The notes under the pieces are model-generated. The model did not search any database. It was not told the origin of the DNA and worked only from the letters and a program-made list of their open reading frames with translations. From Candidatus Faecalibacterium intestinigallinarum (GTDB lineage: Bacteria; Bacillota; Clostridia; Oscillospirales; Ruminococcaceae), in assembly GCA_019113345.1 (NCBI GenBank), contig DXHQ01000048.1, positions 1 through 53,560 of the forward strand: a stretch of 53,560 nucleotides of DNA, read 5' to 3'. The position numbers were made by a program, and so were the translations under genes. This document shows positions 19,506 to 28,231 of the stretch, in pieces. Each line of letters opens with the position of its first letter. Within the stretch, counting starts at the first letter, position 1.

Positions 19506-19760
19506 TCATTCGTTCACCGTCTCGCCGCCGGCGCCGTTCTGCTGCGGGCGGCTGCCGCCGCAGCGGGGCGCGGTCTCGGTCCGGGCTGCCGGGGCGGCAT
19601 CCGTCTCGTCTGCCGCACTGCGGCCGGCACGGACGCTTCGGGCGGCGGACAGGCTGTCCCGGCCGACGATCTCCCACTCCATCGGGTAGTAGTCGACGCT
19701 GCCGTCGGTCACATCGCCGGCGCCGGGCTCTGCGATGGTGTAGCTTTCCTCTTTGGGCAT
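19506..19760 (-). CDS. Small unrecognised protein (84 aa)
   Basis: I do not recognise this protein. It is supported by an excellent AAAGGAGGGG ribosome binding site before the ATG and by its place directly downstream of the SGNH hydrolase gene in the same direction, ahead of a terminator. The N-terminal half is acidic and aromatic (GSVDYYPMEWEIVGRDS); the C-terminal half is Ala/Arg/Thr/Gln-rich and probably disordered. There is no signal peptide or membrane segment. Confidence 0.6.
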   Translation of the reverse strand: MPKEESYTIAEPGAGDVTDGSVDYYPMEWEIVGRDSLSAARSVRAGRSAADETDAAPAARTETAPRCGGSRPQQNGAGGETVNE

Positions 19761-19819
19761 CGGGTCCCCTCCTTTCCCTTCAACCTATGCAGGCCGGGGG
19801 CGGAGGGTTCCGCGGCGGG

Positions 19820-21793
19820 TCAGTCCACGATCCCCCACAGACCGTCCAGCACATCGCCGGTGACATCGCTGGAAGCGCTGTCCTCTTCCCCGCGCGAAGC
19901 GCTGGAATTCGATGCGCTCGACGAACTCGATGAGCTCGAGGAACTGGAGGGCCGGCTGCTGGGCGCTTCCTCCTCATCCTCTGCCGGGGCGGCGTGGGAA
20001 GAAGAGCTGCTGCCCGCGCCTGCCGGGCGGCTGGAGCTGCCCGAAGCGCTCGAGCTGCCCGAGCTCGACGAAGGCCGGCTGCTGCCCGAAGAGCTTGACG
20101 AACTCGAAGAACTTGACGAGCTCGACGAGGCGTGGCTGCTGGAAGAGGAGGGGCGGCTGCCGGAGCTGCCGGAACTGGAAGAACTGCCCTCCTCCCGGTC
20201 CGCCGAAGAAGAACTGCTGCTGGAGCTGCCCGAAGAAGCGGAAACTTCCTCCGAGGGCTCTTCCTCCGTCTCGCTGGACGCGCCCGAAGAGCTGGACGAG
20301 CCGGACGAAGAGGAAGAACCGGAAGAGCTCGAGCTGCCCGAGCTGCTGGAAGAACCGGACGAAGAGCCGCCGATGCCGCCCTCAAAGGAGACGGTCAGGG
20401 TGTTGCTGACCACCCGGCTGTCGTTGTAGGTGACGGCCGCGTAGACGGTGTAGGTCTGGTTGGCCAGCAGCGGGTCGACGATGAAGGAGACGCTGGTGCG
20501 GCCAGCCGCCTCCGTCGATTCTTCGCCGTTGACGTACCAGTGCAGGTTTTCCGCCTTGGCGTACTGGCCGCTGAGCCGCGCGGTGAAGGTGTAGTTCATC
20601 CCCAGCAGGCCCGAGCCCTCGCCCACGATCTCGACCGACGCGCGGGAAAAGACCGCCGTCACGTCCAGATTCTGCTTGAAGCTGCTGTCGGTGCGGGTGC
20701 GGCTGGTGACGCCGTCGCTCCAGTTGACGAAGAAGTAGCCCTCGTCCGGCACCGCCGTCACGGTGACCGACTGCTCGCCGGTGACGTCAAAGCGGAGCGC
20801 GGTCTCGCCGGAGGCGTCGCCGCTGGTCAGGGTGCCGCCGGTCTGGTCGATGCGGTAGCGGGCCTCAAAGGTCTCGCCGGCCGCCTGGGACGAAGAGCTG
20901 GGGGCCACCGGGTCGCTGGGGTTGCTGGTGTACTCCAGGGTGCGGGTGGGGATGTTGTCGGTATCGGGGCGGCGGTCCTCGGTTTCGTAGGCGTGGGTGG
21001 TCAGGTAGCCGAGCATCGCCTTGAGGCCGCTGTTCTTGAGGTGGATGTCCCCGCTGATATAGTAGTCGTTCAAACCAAAGCCGGTGGCCGGGTCCTTGAG
21101 GACCTCGGCGCTGTTCAGAAACTTGACCCCCAGGTTCTCGCACATGGTCAGCAGGGCCATGTTGAAGTCGTCCAGCTTCTCCTGCGAGGTGGAGGGGTAA
21201 TTGGAGTGATCCTCCGGCACCGGCGGGACGGTGTTGACGATGATATCGGTATAGGGGTAGCTGGCCTGGATCTGCTGGACCAGCTGGGTGTAGTAGCCGA
21301 TGAAGGTCTCCACTTCCATCCCGCTGTCGTTGGTGCCGAGGGTGATGACCACCCGGCGGGGCTTCATCATGGCGACAGCCTGGGCCATGGTGTACCGCTC
21401 ATCGGTCCCGCGGAAGGTGACCAGCGGCTCCGAGAGGGCGGTCTGGATGCCGATGCCCTCCTTGGCGCAGAACTGCTGCAGGGTGATCAGGCCGTTGTTG
21501 TACAGGCGGACGGTATTGGAATCGCCCAAAAACAGGGTGTCATTGAGGTAGGCTTCGCCGGCGTCGGCCGTCTCGGTCAACAGCGCGGCGGATTGGGTGT
21601 CCACCTGGTAGTGGGTGGCAAGGTCGTCCGGTTCCTCCACCTGCGGGACGCTGCTGGACGAGGGCGCTCCGCCCTTGGTGGCCAGCAGCACATAGGTGAC
21701 GCTGGCCGTGATCAGGATGGCCAGCGCGCAGACGGCGCAGACAAGCACCGCCTGCTTCTGGATCGGCGACATGGACTGTGCATTTCGACTCAT
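19820..21793 (-). CDS. SGNH/GDSL hydrolase with long serine-rich C-terminus
   Basis: A 657-aa envelope protein. After a short cytoplasmic N-terminus there is a membrane helix at about residues 14-38. An SGNH hydrolase domain follows, with FLGDSN (catalytic Ser) near 92, LGTND near 150 and the SGDIHLKNSG Asp/His pair near 246. Next comes a beta-rich repeat domain of the InlB/flagellin-repeat type (EGYFFVNWSDG near 355), then an Ig-like stretch, and finally about 170 residues that are mostly serine with Gly, Glu and Arg. No LPXTG or C-terminal helix is seen, so the N-terminal helix probably anchors it outside the membrane. Cell-wall or glycan deacetylase/esterase activity is likely but unproven. 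Confidence 0.85.
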   Translation of the reverse strand: MSRNAQSMSPIQKQAVLVCAVCALAILITASVTYVLLATKGGAPSSSSVPQVEEPDDLATHYQVDTQSAALLTETADAGEAYLNDTLFLGDSNTVRLYNNGLITLQQFCAKEGIGIQTALSEPLVTFRGTDERYTMAQAVAMMKPRRVVITLGTNDSGMEVETFIGYYTQLVQQIQASYPYTDIIVNTVPPVPEDHSNYPSTSQEKLDDFNMALLTMCENLGVKFLNSAEVLKDPATGFGLNDYYISGDIHLKNSGLKAMLGYLTTHAYETEDRRPDTDNIPTRTLEYTSNPSDPVAPSSSSQAAGETFEARYRIDQTGGTLTSGDASGETALRFDVTGEQSVTVTAVPDEGYFFVNWSDGVTSRTRTDSSFKQNLDVTAVFSRASVEIVGEGSGLLGMNYTFTARLSGQYAKAENLHWYVNGEESTEAAGRTSVSFIVDPLLANQTYTVYAAVTYNDSRVVSNTLTVSFEGGIGGSSSGSSSSSGSSSSSGSSSSSGSSSSSGASSETEEEPSEEVSASSGSSSSSSSSADREEGSSSSSGSSGSRPSSSSSHASSSSSSSSSSSSSSGSSRPSSSSGSSSASGSSSRPAGAGSSSSSHAAPAEDEEEAPSSRPSSSSSSSSSSSASNSSASRGEEDSASSDVTGDVLDGLWGIVD

Positions 21794-21817
21794 GATAATC
21801 TCTTCCCCATCTCTCTG

Positions 21818-22471
21818 TCAGGCCGGCGTTTCCAGCAGGAGGCCGGCCAGCTCTTCGCAGCTTGCGGCATAAAATTTCGGCGCAAAGGGGGCAAGCTCTT
21901 CCCTGCCGCCATAGCCGTAGAGGACCGCTGCCGCGTCGATCCCGCAGGCCGCCGCGCCGCGCAGGTCGTCGTGACGGTCCCCCACCATCAGCGCCCGCTT
22001 GCCTTGCATCAGGGGCTGATCCAGAACATACCGGATCACCCCCGCCTTGGTGTCGCGGCTTGCGTCCATCGACGCGCCGGCGATGCAGTCGATCAGGGGC
22101 GCAAGGCCCTGTTCTTCCAAAATCGGCGTCACCACCCGGGTGGGCTTGCAGGTGGCGGTGCAGATGGTCAGCCCCGCCGCTTTCAGCCGGCGCAGCATCC
22201 CGGCTGCGCCGGGGTACGGTTTGCAGATATGGCAGCCCCGTTTTGCGTAGCTGGCGCGGTAGAGCTCGGTCGCCTGCTCGATCTTCGCCTGGTCCGAATA
22301 ATATTCGGCAAAGGTGTCCCGCAGCGGCGGGCCGATATAGCGCATCAGGTCCACGCCGGCGATGTCCGTCCCCATGGTGTGAAAGACCTCGCGCAGGGTG
22401 GAAAGAATGCCCGGGGCGGAATCAAGCAGAGTCCCGTCCACATCAAACAGGATGGCATCGTAGGGTAGCAA
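21818..22471 (-). CDS. HAD phosphatase, phosphoglycolate phosphatase-like
   Basis: A 217-aa HAD hydrolase of the Gph/PGP type. Motif I is ILFDVDGTLLDSAPG near residue 7, followed by the helical cap region; the region normally carrying motif II reads TICTATCKPTRVV near 105 and motif IV is MVGDRHDDLRGA near 167. The start is a TTG at 22471: AAAGGAGGAG lies at the right distance and no ATG precedes the DVDGT motif. It is the first gene of a unit with the SGNH hydrolase and the small protein, driven by a strong promoter. Phosphoglycolate, pyrophosphate or another small phosphate could be the substrate. Confidence 0.87.
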   Translation of the reverse strand: MLPYDAILFDVDGTLLDSAPGILSTLREVFHTMGTDIAGVDLMRYIGPPLRDTFAEYYSDQAKIEQATELYRASYAKRGCHICKPYPGAAGMLRRLKAAGLTICTATCKPTRVVTPILEEQGLAPLIDCIAGASMDASRDTKAGVIRYVLDQPLMQGKRALMVGDRHDDLRGAAACGIDAAAVLYGYGGREELAPFAPKFYAASCEELAGLLLETPA

Positions 22472-22511
22472 ACGGCGCTCCTCCTTTTACAAGCATAGAT
22501 ATACAGTAGGT

Positions 22512-22540
22512 AGTATAGCACAAATTGCCCCGGCGGGCAA
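22512..22540 (-). promoter_or_regulatory. Promoter of the HAD-SGNH unit
   Basis: On the minus strand TTGCCC (22535-22540), a 17-base spacer and TATACT (22512-22517) lie about 40 bases before the TTG start. Confidence 0.75.
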
Positions 22541-22593
22541 TTCTGAGGCGAGGATTTAATAAATTTTCCATTTTTCCCTTTTTTCCGGCAGCG

Positions 22594-22624
22594 CAAAACG
22601 CCCGTCCCAGGGTGTGGGACGGGC
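22594..22624 (-). terminator. yerC terminator
   Basis: A perfect GCCCGTCCC/GGGACGGGC hairpin lies 35 bases past the yerC stop and is followed on the minus strand by a short T-run. Confidence 0.7.
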
Positions 22625-22658
22625 AGACAGACGCCGGAATGTTCCGGCGTGCGGCGCA

Positions 22659-22973
22659 TCACGCCTCTTCTTCCCGCTGTGCCAGACGGTCGATGATGAC
22701 CTGATAGCCGCCGCTGCCGTACTGGATGCAGCGGTTGATCCGGCTGATGGTGGCGGTGCTGATCTCGGCCGATTTGACGATCTGCTCGTAGGTCTTGCCC
22801 GCAAGCAGGAGCTTGGCCGCCTCCAGCCGCTGGGACATATCGGCGATCTCCTTGACCGTACACAGGTCGTCGAAGAACTGATAGCACTCCTCCCGGTTTT
22901 CCAGGCTGAGGATGGCGTCAAAAAGGGCGTCGGTCAGGGCGTTGCGTCTGGGGTTTTTGTCAAACTTGGGCAT
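22659..22973 (-). CDS. YerC/YecD TrpR-related DNA-binding protein
   Basis: A 104-aa protein of the YerC/YecD family, which shares the TrpR helix-turn-helix fold. The N-terminal helices (DALFDAILSLENREECYQFF) are followed by LCTVKEIADMSQRLEAAKLL and the recognition segment SAEISTATISRINRCIQYG near residues 68-86, which is typical of the family. AGGAGG precedes the ATG. It is a single gene with its own promoter and terminator. Its target is unknown; no tryptophan genes are in the window. Confidence 0.92.
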   Translation of the reverse strand: MPKFDKNPRRNALTDALFDAILSLENREECYQFFDDLCTVKEIADMSQRLEAAKLLLAGKTYEQIVKSAEISTATISRINRCIQYGSGGYQVIIDRLAQREEEA

Positions 22974-23012
22974 AAGGGGCCTCCTGTACTTCCTGCGGAT
23001 GGTTTCCTTCCC

Positions 23013-23041
23013 ACTTTAGCACGAGAAAGCACAAAAGTCAA
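23013..23041 (-). promoter_or_regulatory. yerC promoter
   Basis: On the minus strand TTGACT (23036-23041), a 17-base spacer and TAAAGT (23013-23018) lie about 40 bases before yerC. Confidence 0.7.
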
Positions 23042-23072
23042 GAGCTGTCTGCAAAGTTTTCTCCCCGGCAGC

Positions 23073-23105
23073 AAAAAAGGACGCGGCATCCTGCGATGCC
23101 GCGCC
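23073..23105 (-). terminator. tsf terminator
   Basis: On the minus strand a GGCGCGGCATC/GATGCCGCGTCC hairpin is followed by six Ts, shortly past the tsf stop. Confidence 0.9.
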
Positions 23106-23137
23106 TTTTCAGGGTCAGTTTTGGATGCCGGGAAGCA

Positions 23138-24058
23138 TTACTTCACCATGCTGGCGACTTCGGCGGCGAAGTCATCCGAGCGCTTCTCCAGGCCCTCGCC
23201 CTTCTGGAAGCGGGCGAACTTGACGATCTTGATGTCGCCGCCCAGCTCCTTGGCGACCTTGGCGGTGTACTGGGCCACAGACAGATCGCTGTCCTTGACG
23301 AACTCCTGGTCGACCAGGCAGTTCTCCTTGTAGTACTTCTTCATCTTGCCCTCGATCATCTTGATCTTGACGGCCTCGGGCTTGTTGGCGTTCTTGGGAT
23401 CGTTGGCCATCTGGACCAGCATGATCTCCTTCTCCTTGTCCACGACAGCGGCGGGGACGCTGGCCTCATCCAGGTAGCTGGGGTTGGCAGCGGCGACCTG
23501 CATGGCGATGTCCTTGCCGTAGGCGGTGAACTCGGGCTTGGCGGCGATCTCGTCCGAGGTCTCGAAGTTGACCAGGACGGCGTGGGTGCCGCCGCCGTGG
23601 ACGTAAGCGGCGCAGGGACCCTCGTAGCGGACAAAGCGGCGGACCTTGATGTTCTCCTTGATGACCAGGATCAGCTGCTTGAGCGCGTCGTCGACGCTGC
23701 CCTCGCCCATCTTGCAGCTCATCAGAGCCTCGACGTCGGCGGGGTTCTGCTGCATGATGACCTTGGCGGCCTCCTTGACGAACTCGACGAACTTGTCGTT
23801 CTTGGCGACGAAGTCGGTCTCGGCGTTGACCTCGATGACAACGCCCACCTTGCACTCGGGGCAGTAATCGGCGTAGACCATGCCCTCGGCGGCCACACGG
23901 CCGGCCTTCTTGGCGGCGGTGGCGAGGCCGCGCTCACGCAGCAGCTCGATGGCCTTGGCGAAATCACCCTCGGCGTCGGTCAGAGCCTTCTTGCACTCCA
24001 TCATGCCGCAGTCGGTCTGCTTGCGCAGCTCCATAACGTCCTTTGCAGAAATAGCCAT
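23138..24058 (-). CDS. tsf: Elongation factor Ts
   Basis: EF-Ts is the nucleotide exchange factor for EF-Tu. The 306-aa protein has the N-terminal UBA-like domain with the GMMECKKAL segment near residue 17 and the EF-Tu-contacting ETDFVAKND motif near 80, followed by the dimerisation domain. GAGAGGA precedes the ATG. It follows rpsB by 46 bases, the standard operon, and ends at a strong terminator. Confidence 0.97.
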   Translation of the reverse strand: MAISAKDVMELRKQTDCGMMECKKALTDAEGDFAKAIELLRERGLATAAKKAGRVAAEGMVYADYCPECKVGVVIEVNAETDFVAKNDKFVEFVKEAAKVIMQQNPADVEALMSCKMGEGSVDDALKQLILVIKENIKVRRFVRYEGPCAAYVHGGGTHAVLVNFETSDEIAAKPEFTAYGKDIAMQVAAANPSYLDEASVPAAVVDKEKEIMLVQMANDPKNANKPEAVKIKMIEGKMKKYYKENCLVDQEFVKDSDLSVAQYTAKVAKELGGDIKIVKFARFQKGEGLEKRSDDFAAEVASMVK

Positions 24059-24104
24059 TGTAATCCTCTCCTATTCTATACGTTTGGGTATCCGGGCGGA
24101 GAAA

Positions 24105-24827
24105 TCAGGCGTTGGCTGCTTCCTCGGCGGGGGCGGCCTCCTGATTGCCCTGCTTGCCCTCCAGGACGGCGTCGGCCATGGCGCCGGCGATCAGCTTGAC
24201 AGCGCGGATGGCGTCGTCGTTGCCGGGGATGACCCAGTCGATCTCATCGGGGTTGCAGTTGGTGTCGACGATCGCAATGATGGGGATGTGCAGCTTGCGG
24301 GCCTCGGAGACGGCGATGCGCTCCTTGTGGGGGTCAACGATGAACAGAGCCTTGGGCAGAGTCTTCATGTTCTTGACGCCGCCGAGGTACTTGTCCAGCT
24401 TCTCCATCTCCAGCTCGAGCTTGGCCACTTCCTTCTTGGGCAGCAGCTCGAAGGTGCCGTTCTCCTGCATCTTCTTCAGCTGCTCCATCCGGTCGATGCG
24501 CTTGCGGATGGTGCGGAAGTTGGTCAGCATGCCGCCCAGCCAGCGGGCGTTGACGTAGTGCATGCCGCAGCGGGTCGCCTCGTCGCGGATGGACTCCTGC
24601 GCCTGCTTCTTGGTGCCGACGAAGAGGATCTCGCCGCCCTCAGCGGCAACTTCCTTGACGTAGTTGTAAGCCTCGTCCAGCTTCTTGACGGTCTTCTGCA
24701 GGTCGATGATATAGATGCCGTTGCGCTCGGTGAAGATATACTTCGCCATCTTGGGGTTCCAGCGGCGGGTCTGGTGACCGAAGTGCACGCCTGCTTCGAG
24801 AAGCTGCTTCATAGAAATGACTGCCAT
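24105..24827 (-). CDS. rpsB: 30S ribosomal protein S2
   Basis: S2 is a late-assembling protein of the small subunit. The 240-aa protein begins [20 protein letters not shown], with the family signatures [20 protein letters not shown] and [12 protein letters not shown]-like segment ([15 protein letters not shown]), and ends in a short Ala/Glu-rich tail. GGAGGTAATGTAAC lies before the ATG. It is the first gene of rpsB-tsf and is preceded by a structured leader of about 160 bases. Confidence 0.97.
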   Translation of the reverse strand: MAVISMKQLLEAGVHFGHQTRRWNPKMAKYIFTERNGIYIIDLQKTVKKLDEAYNYVKEVAAEGGEILFVGTKKQAQESIRDEATRCGMHYVNARWLGGMLTNFRTIRKRIDRMEQLKKMQENGTFELLPKKEVAKLELEMEKLDKYLGGVKNMKTLPKALFIVDPHKERIAVSEARKLHIPIIAIVDTNCNPDEIDWVIPGNDDAIRAVKLIAGAMADAVLEGKQGNQEAAPAEEAANA

Positions 24828-24855
24828 GTTACATTACCTCCAGATTGTTTTCTCC

Positions 24856-24925
24856 TCCGCACACCATGATCCGCCGCCCCGCATGGTACAGGGTGCGGAC
24901 TGCCCTCCACCTCCCGCAGGAGGCA
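24856..24925 (-). promoter_or_regulatory. Structured rpsB mRNA leader, candidate S2 autoregulatory element
   Basis: In the transcribed leader a long interrupted stem pairs TCCGCAC (24893-24899) with GTGCGGA (24856-24862) and CCATG (24882-24886) with CATGG (24864-24868). The internal loop is asymmetric (6 bases on one side, 1 on the other) and the apical loop is GC-rich. Upstream of it is a small CCTCC-TGCG-GGAGG hairpin with a UNCG-type loop. The stem ends 28 bases before the rpsB start. The position and shape fit a ribosomal-protein leader; binding of S2 is inference. Confidence 0.5.
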
Positions 24926-24995
24926 CATAAGGGCATAGTGATGCGTGTGTGATGGTTTTTGGCGTCCGACCCCTGTGGCCGGGCGCACCTGTATT

Positions 24996-25024
24996 ATGAT
25001 ACCACACCGCGGGCCCGGTTGCAA
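24996..25024 (-). promoter_or_regulatory. rpsB-tsf promoter
   Basis: On the minus strand TTGCAA (25019-25024), a 17-base spacer and TATCAT (24996-25001) lie about 165 bases before rpsB, just beyond the stop of the sulfatase gene. Confidence 0.75.
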
Positions 25025-25064
25025 GACCGATTTTCGCATTTTGCAGGGGATTTACGCAGTTTTT

Positions 25065-26993
25065 TCACAGGACAAGGCCCATCCGGTCCAGCGCGTACCC
25101 TTTGCCGAACATCAGGTCATACTGCAGCAACCAGTGGTCCTGCCGCCAGGCGGCCTGCCGCTGAGTCAGGCCGCGGTGCATTTTGCCGTCCCAGTCCACC
25201 GTCACGCCGGCGGTGCAGCTGCGGTAGCCATAGCGCAGCTGCCGGTTCAGGTACCGGAAATAGAGGGGCTGTTCCAGCCCGAACAGGTCCATCATGACCG
25301 GCGAGATCTCGTAGGCCGCGATGGTGCCAAGGTCGACCGGCTGCCCGCTGTAGTTGGACCAGATCAGCAGAGTGGTCTGGCGCAGCCGGGGGTCGGTGCT
25401 GTCGGCCTTTGCGTAGCCGGTGGCGGTGTAGACGTCGTAGCCCGAGTCGATGGGGTTGTAGTGGTCCCCCCAGAAAACCAGGATGACCGGCTCGTCCACC
25501 CCCGAAAAATAGCTGACCAGCTGGCCCAGCAGGGCGTCGGCGTCCCGCACGCCGGTGGCGAAATCCTCCAGCGCGCCCACCGTGCCGGCCTTGAGGCCGG
25601 CCGGCGCACTGGTGACGTGGACCCGCTGCTCGTCGGGGTAGTTGGCGGCGTTGTAGTTGGTGTGGTTCTGCATGGTCACCGCGTGGAGAAAGACCGGCGC
25701 GTCCGACGCGGCCTTCAGCTTTTCGTATTCCCGGATGATCTGCTCCCCCATCGCCTGGTCGGTGACGAGGCCGCCCTTCCAGTAATAGCCGCGGACCTTT
25801 TCCACCCCGCGCATATCCTCCAGGCTGATGAAATCGTCAAAGCCGAGGTTGGGGTAGGCGGTGTTCCGGCTCCAGTATTTGGCGTAGTAGCAGTGGACCG
25901 CCGCCGTCTGGTATCCCCTGCTCTTCAGATAGGACGGCAGGGCGAACATGGGGCGGGTCACATGCTGCTGGTAGGGCTTGCAGCCCGACGGCAGAAAGCC
26001 CACCGAATAGCCGGTCAGGGCCTCGAACTCGACGTCGCAGGTGCCGCCGCCGAAGCTGGGGCTGTAGACCCTGCCGTAGGCGCTGGACTGCTGCAGGGCG
26101 TGCAGGTTGGGCGAGACGTCGGTGTCAAAGGTGACGCCGTATTCTTCCAGCTCGCTGACGTCCCAGTAGGATTCGTCCATCACATAAAGAATGGTGGGGG
26201 TCTTTTCGATTTCGGCAGGGTCGGTGTTGGCCGCGTAGCTGCCCGGGAAATTGGGCCCCGTCTCGATCTTGCCGGCAGCCTCCACATCGTCGAGGAGGGC
26301 GTTGACCGCCTCTTCGCCGTACCCCTCCGGCTCGTCGATCTCCAGATTGGTGAGGTTGGTCATAAATCCGGTGATGACGCCGTACCATCTGTAGTAGCGG
26401 TCCTGCATCCAGGCGTCGGGGTAGATGCCGAGGGATTCGGTCACCGCCGGCTGCAGATAGACGCCAAAGACCAGCGCCAGCAGCGCCGCCGTCGAAGCCG
26501 CGATGGCGGCCAGGCGCGCCGGCAGCCCCAGCCGGCCCCGCCGCCGGTAGAGGAAAAAGGACAGCGCCGTCAGCGCCAGCAGGGCGCAGCCGGACCAGAC
26601 CATGCTGGGCTGCACCTTCAGCCCGGCGGCGGCCGCCACCCCCGCGGCCTCCTCCACCTGGGTCAGGTCCCAGGGGAGGAAGGGCTCGCCCCGCAGCTGC
26701 AGGGTGTAAAAGTTGACCGCGGCCGGGATGAGCCCGGCGCAGCCGGCGGCCAGGGTCGCCAGCGGAGCCAGCCGGGTGACCGCGTCCACCACCGCCCAGA
26801 TCAGGACCAGCAGCAGCCACGAGAGAAGATAAGCCTTGTAGTGGGGGCGGATGTATTCGGCAAAGGTTTCGGCCGTCAGTTCCCCGCGGGCCACCCACTC
26901 GGTCAGGGCCAGAAAGAGCAGCGCCGCCAGGAGCGGAAAAATCCCCCGGGCCAGCCCTGCGCCCAGGGACGCTGCCGTCTGCTTGTGTTTCAT
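25065..26993 (-). CDS. LTA synthase-family membrane sulfatase
   Basis: A 642-aa member of the LtaS/MdoB family, which transfers phosphoglycerol or related groups to cell-surface polymers. Five membrane helices occupy the first 200 residues or so, followed by an extracytoplasmic sulfatase-fold domain. Visible catalytic features are MDESYWD with the metal-binding Glu near residue 258, the nucleophile threonine in FGGGTCDVEF near 318 and the WGDHYNP metal site near 507. The ATG at 26993 follows AGGAAG. The substrate could be lipoteichoic acid glycerol phosphate or another polymer. No teichoic acid genes are adjacent. Confidence 0.88.
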   Translation of the reverse strand: MKHKQTAASLGAGLARGIFPLLAALLFLALTEWVARGELTAETFAEYIRPHYKAYLLSWLLLVLIWAVVDAVTRLAPLATLAAGCAGLIPAAVNFYTLQLRGEPFLPWDLTQVEEAAGVAAAAGLKVQPSMVWSGCALLALTALSFFLYRRRGRLGLPARLAAIAASTAALLALVFGVYLQPAVTESLGIYPDAWMQDRYYRWYGVITGFMTNLTNLEIDEPEGYGEEAVNALLDDVEAAGKIETGPNFPGSYAANTDPAEIEKTPTILYVMDESYWDVSELEEYGVTFDTDVSPNLHALQQSSAYGRVYSPSFGGGTCDVEFEALTGYSVGFLPSGCKPYQQHVTRPMFALPSYLKSRGYQTAAVHCYYAKYWSRNTAYPNLGFDDFISLEDMRGVEKVRGYYWKGGLVTDQAMGEQIIREYEKLKAASDAPVFLHAVTMQNHTNYNAANYPDEQRVHVTSAPAGLKAGTVGALEDFATGVRDADALLGQLVSYFSGVDEPVILVFWGDHYNPIDSGYDVYTATGYAKADSTDPRLRQTTLLIWSNYSGQPVDLGTIAAYEISPVMMDLFGLEQPLYFRYLNRQLRYGYRSCTAGVTVDWDGKMHRGLTQRQAAWRQDHWLLQYDLMFGKGYALDRMGLVL

Positions 26994-27151
26994 ACCAACT
27001 TCCTGCTCTCCTGTTATCATAAGATATTATAGGTATGGGATCGGGCCGCGCCCGGCGCAGCCCGTGAAAAGGATCGGAAAACGTATCCTATTATAGCGCA
27101 GTTTGACCTAAAGTCTACCTGCTTTTTTGTGAAATTTTACAGGCACTCCCC

Positions 27152-27445
27152 CTATTTCCCCAGCAGGCGGGACAGCAGGCCGGGCTTTTTCTCCCCCTGC
27201 ACGCTCTCCTCGGGCAGTGCGGTGGTGACCAGCAGGGCGTCGGCGCCGATCTTCTCGATCTCGTTCCAGTCGATGACCAGCGTTTCGCCCCGGCCCAGCA
27301 GGCCGAACAGTTTGGGCCTGCCCAGCATCAGCAGCTTTTCCACCCGGGCCGTCTCAGGGTCGATGACCATATCGTCGATCTTGCCCAGACAGGCGCCCTC
27401 CTGCAGCTGAACGACCTCTTTCTTGCTCAGTTCGCGGAATGTCAC
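27152..27445 (-). CDS. YlmC/YmxH PRC-barrel protein
   Basis: A 97-aa PRC-barrel protein of the YlmC/YmxH family, found in most sporulating Firmicutes; its biochemical role is unknown. Conserved parts are MTFRELSKKEVVQLQEGACL at the start and GRGETLVIDWNEIEKIGADA near residue 51. The start is GTG at 27445, preceded by AAGGGGGAA. It is divergent from the HAD gene at 27551 and may be cotranscribed with the sulfatase downstream. Confidence 0.88.
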   Translation of the reverse strand: MTFRELSKKEVVQLQEGACLGKIDDMVIDPETARVEKLLMLGRPKLFGLLGRGETLVIDWNEIEKIGADALLVTTALPEESVQGEKKPGLLSRLLGK

Positions 27446-27550
27446 GGTAAGTTCCCCCTTTCCTTCTGCCGAAAACCAGTGGAAATCACCGGTCCCGATG
27501 TGCTATACTATGCGGTAGAGAGAAAAACGTGCACCGTATGGAGAATGCCT

Positions 27551-28165
27551 ATGTATAAAAATGTAATTTTCGATATCGGCGGGGTGATGGTGGATTTCGA
27601 CCCCAAAGATTTTCTGCTGGAGCGGTTCTGCAACGCCGCCGTGGAAGAAAAGGTCTACCGGCTGACCTTTGGCAGCGAGACCTGGCAGAAGCTGGACGCC
27701 GGGCTGTGCAGCCGGTACGAGGGCAGCCAGGCCATGCTCGCCGCCGCCCGGGCCGAGGGCTGCGCCTTTGAGGTGCAGGAAGTGCTGGAAAACTGGACCT
27801 CCATCCTCCGCATCCGCCGCCGGATGGTGGAGCTGGTCCGCCGGCTGAAAAACCACGGCTACTGCGTCTACTACCTCAGCAACATCCCCGAGGATATCCT
27901 GCCCCTGCTGATGCGCCGGGGGCTGGAAGGGGTCTTTGACGGCGGCGTCGCCTCCTGCGACGTCCACATCAACAAACCCGACCCCCGCATCTACCAGTGC
28001 CTGCTGGACAAGTACGGCCTGACCGCCGGCGAGTGCATCTTCATCGACGACAGCCGCGCCAACGTCCAGACCGCCTTCCAGCTCGGGATGAACAGCATCC
28101 AGATGCGGGACAGCGTCGACACCTTGGTCCGCAGCCTGGCCACCTGCAACGTCACCCTGCGGTAA
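27551..28165 (+). CDS. HAD-IA family hydrolase
   Basis: A 204-aa haloacid dehalogenase-like hydrolase of subfamily IA, of the type that starts NVIFDIGGVMVDFDP (residues 4-18). Motif II is the YYLSNIPEDIL segment near 110 with the Ser-Asn pair, the lysine is in HINKPDPRIY near 143, and motif IV is IFIDDSRANVQTA near 167. The ATG at 27551 follows GGAG; a longer frame upstream runs through the promoter region (TATACT at 27504-27509). Substrate unknown. Confidence 0.87.
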   Translation: MYKNVIFDIGGVMVDFDPKDFLLERFCNAAVEEKVYRLTFGSETWQKLDAGLCSRYEGSQAMLAAARAEGCAFEVQEVLENWTSILRIRRRMVELVRRLKNHGYCVYYLSNIPEDILPLLMRRGLEGVFDGGVASCDVHINKPDPRIYQCLLDKYGLTAGECIFIDDSRANVQTAFQLGMNSIQMRDSVDTLVRSLATCNVTLR

Positions 28166-28176
28166 GAAGAACAAAA

Positions 28177-28222
28177 TTCCCCCGCCGCGCATCCTTCGGG
28201 GATGTACGGCGGGGGAACTTTT
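28177..28222. terminator. Bidirectional terminator with UUCG-capped inner hairpin
   Basis: TTCCCCCGCCG (28177-28187) pairs with CGGCGGGGGAA (28207-28217). The loop folds again as CATCC-TTCG-GGATG. Ts follow on the plus strand and As precede, serving the convergent HAD and DUF1540 genes. Confidence 0.85.
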
Positions 28223-28231
28223 ATGCGGAGG

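Noticed and set aside
19404-20429. Acidic Glu/Leu-rich frame opposite the serine-rich tract
   Set aside because: The ELDELEELDE pattern is simply the complement of serine codon repeats.
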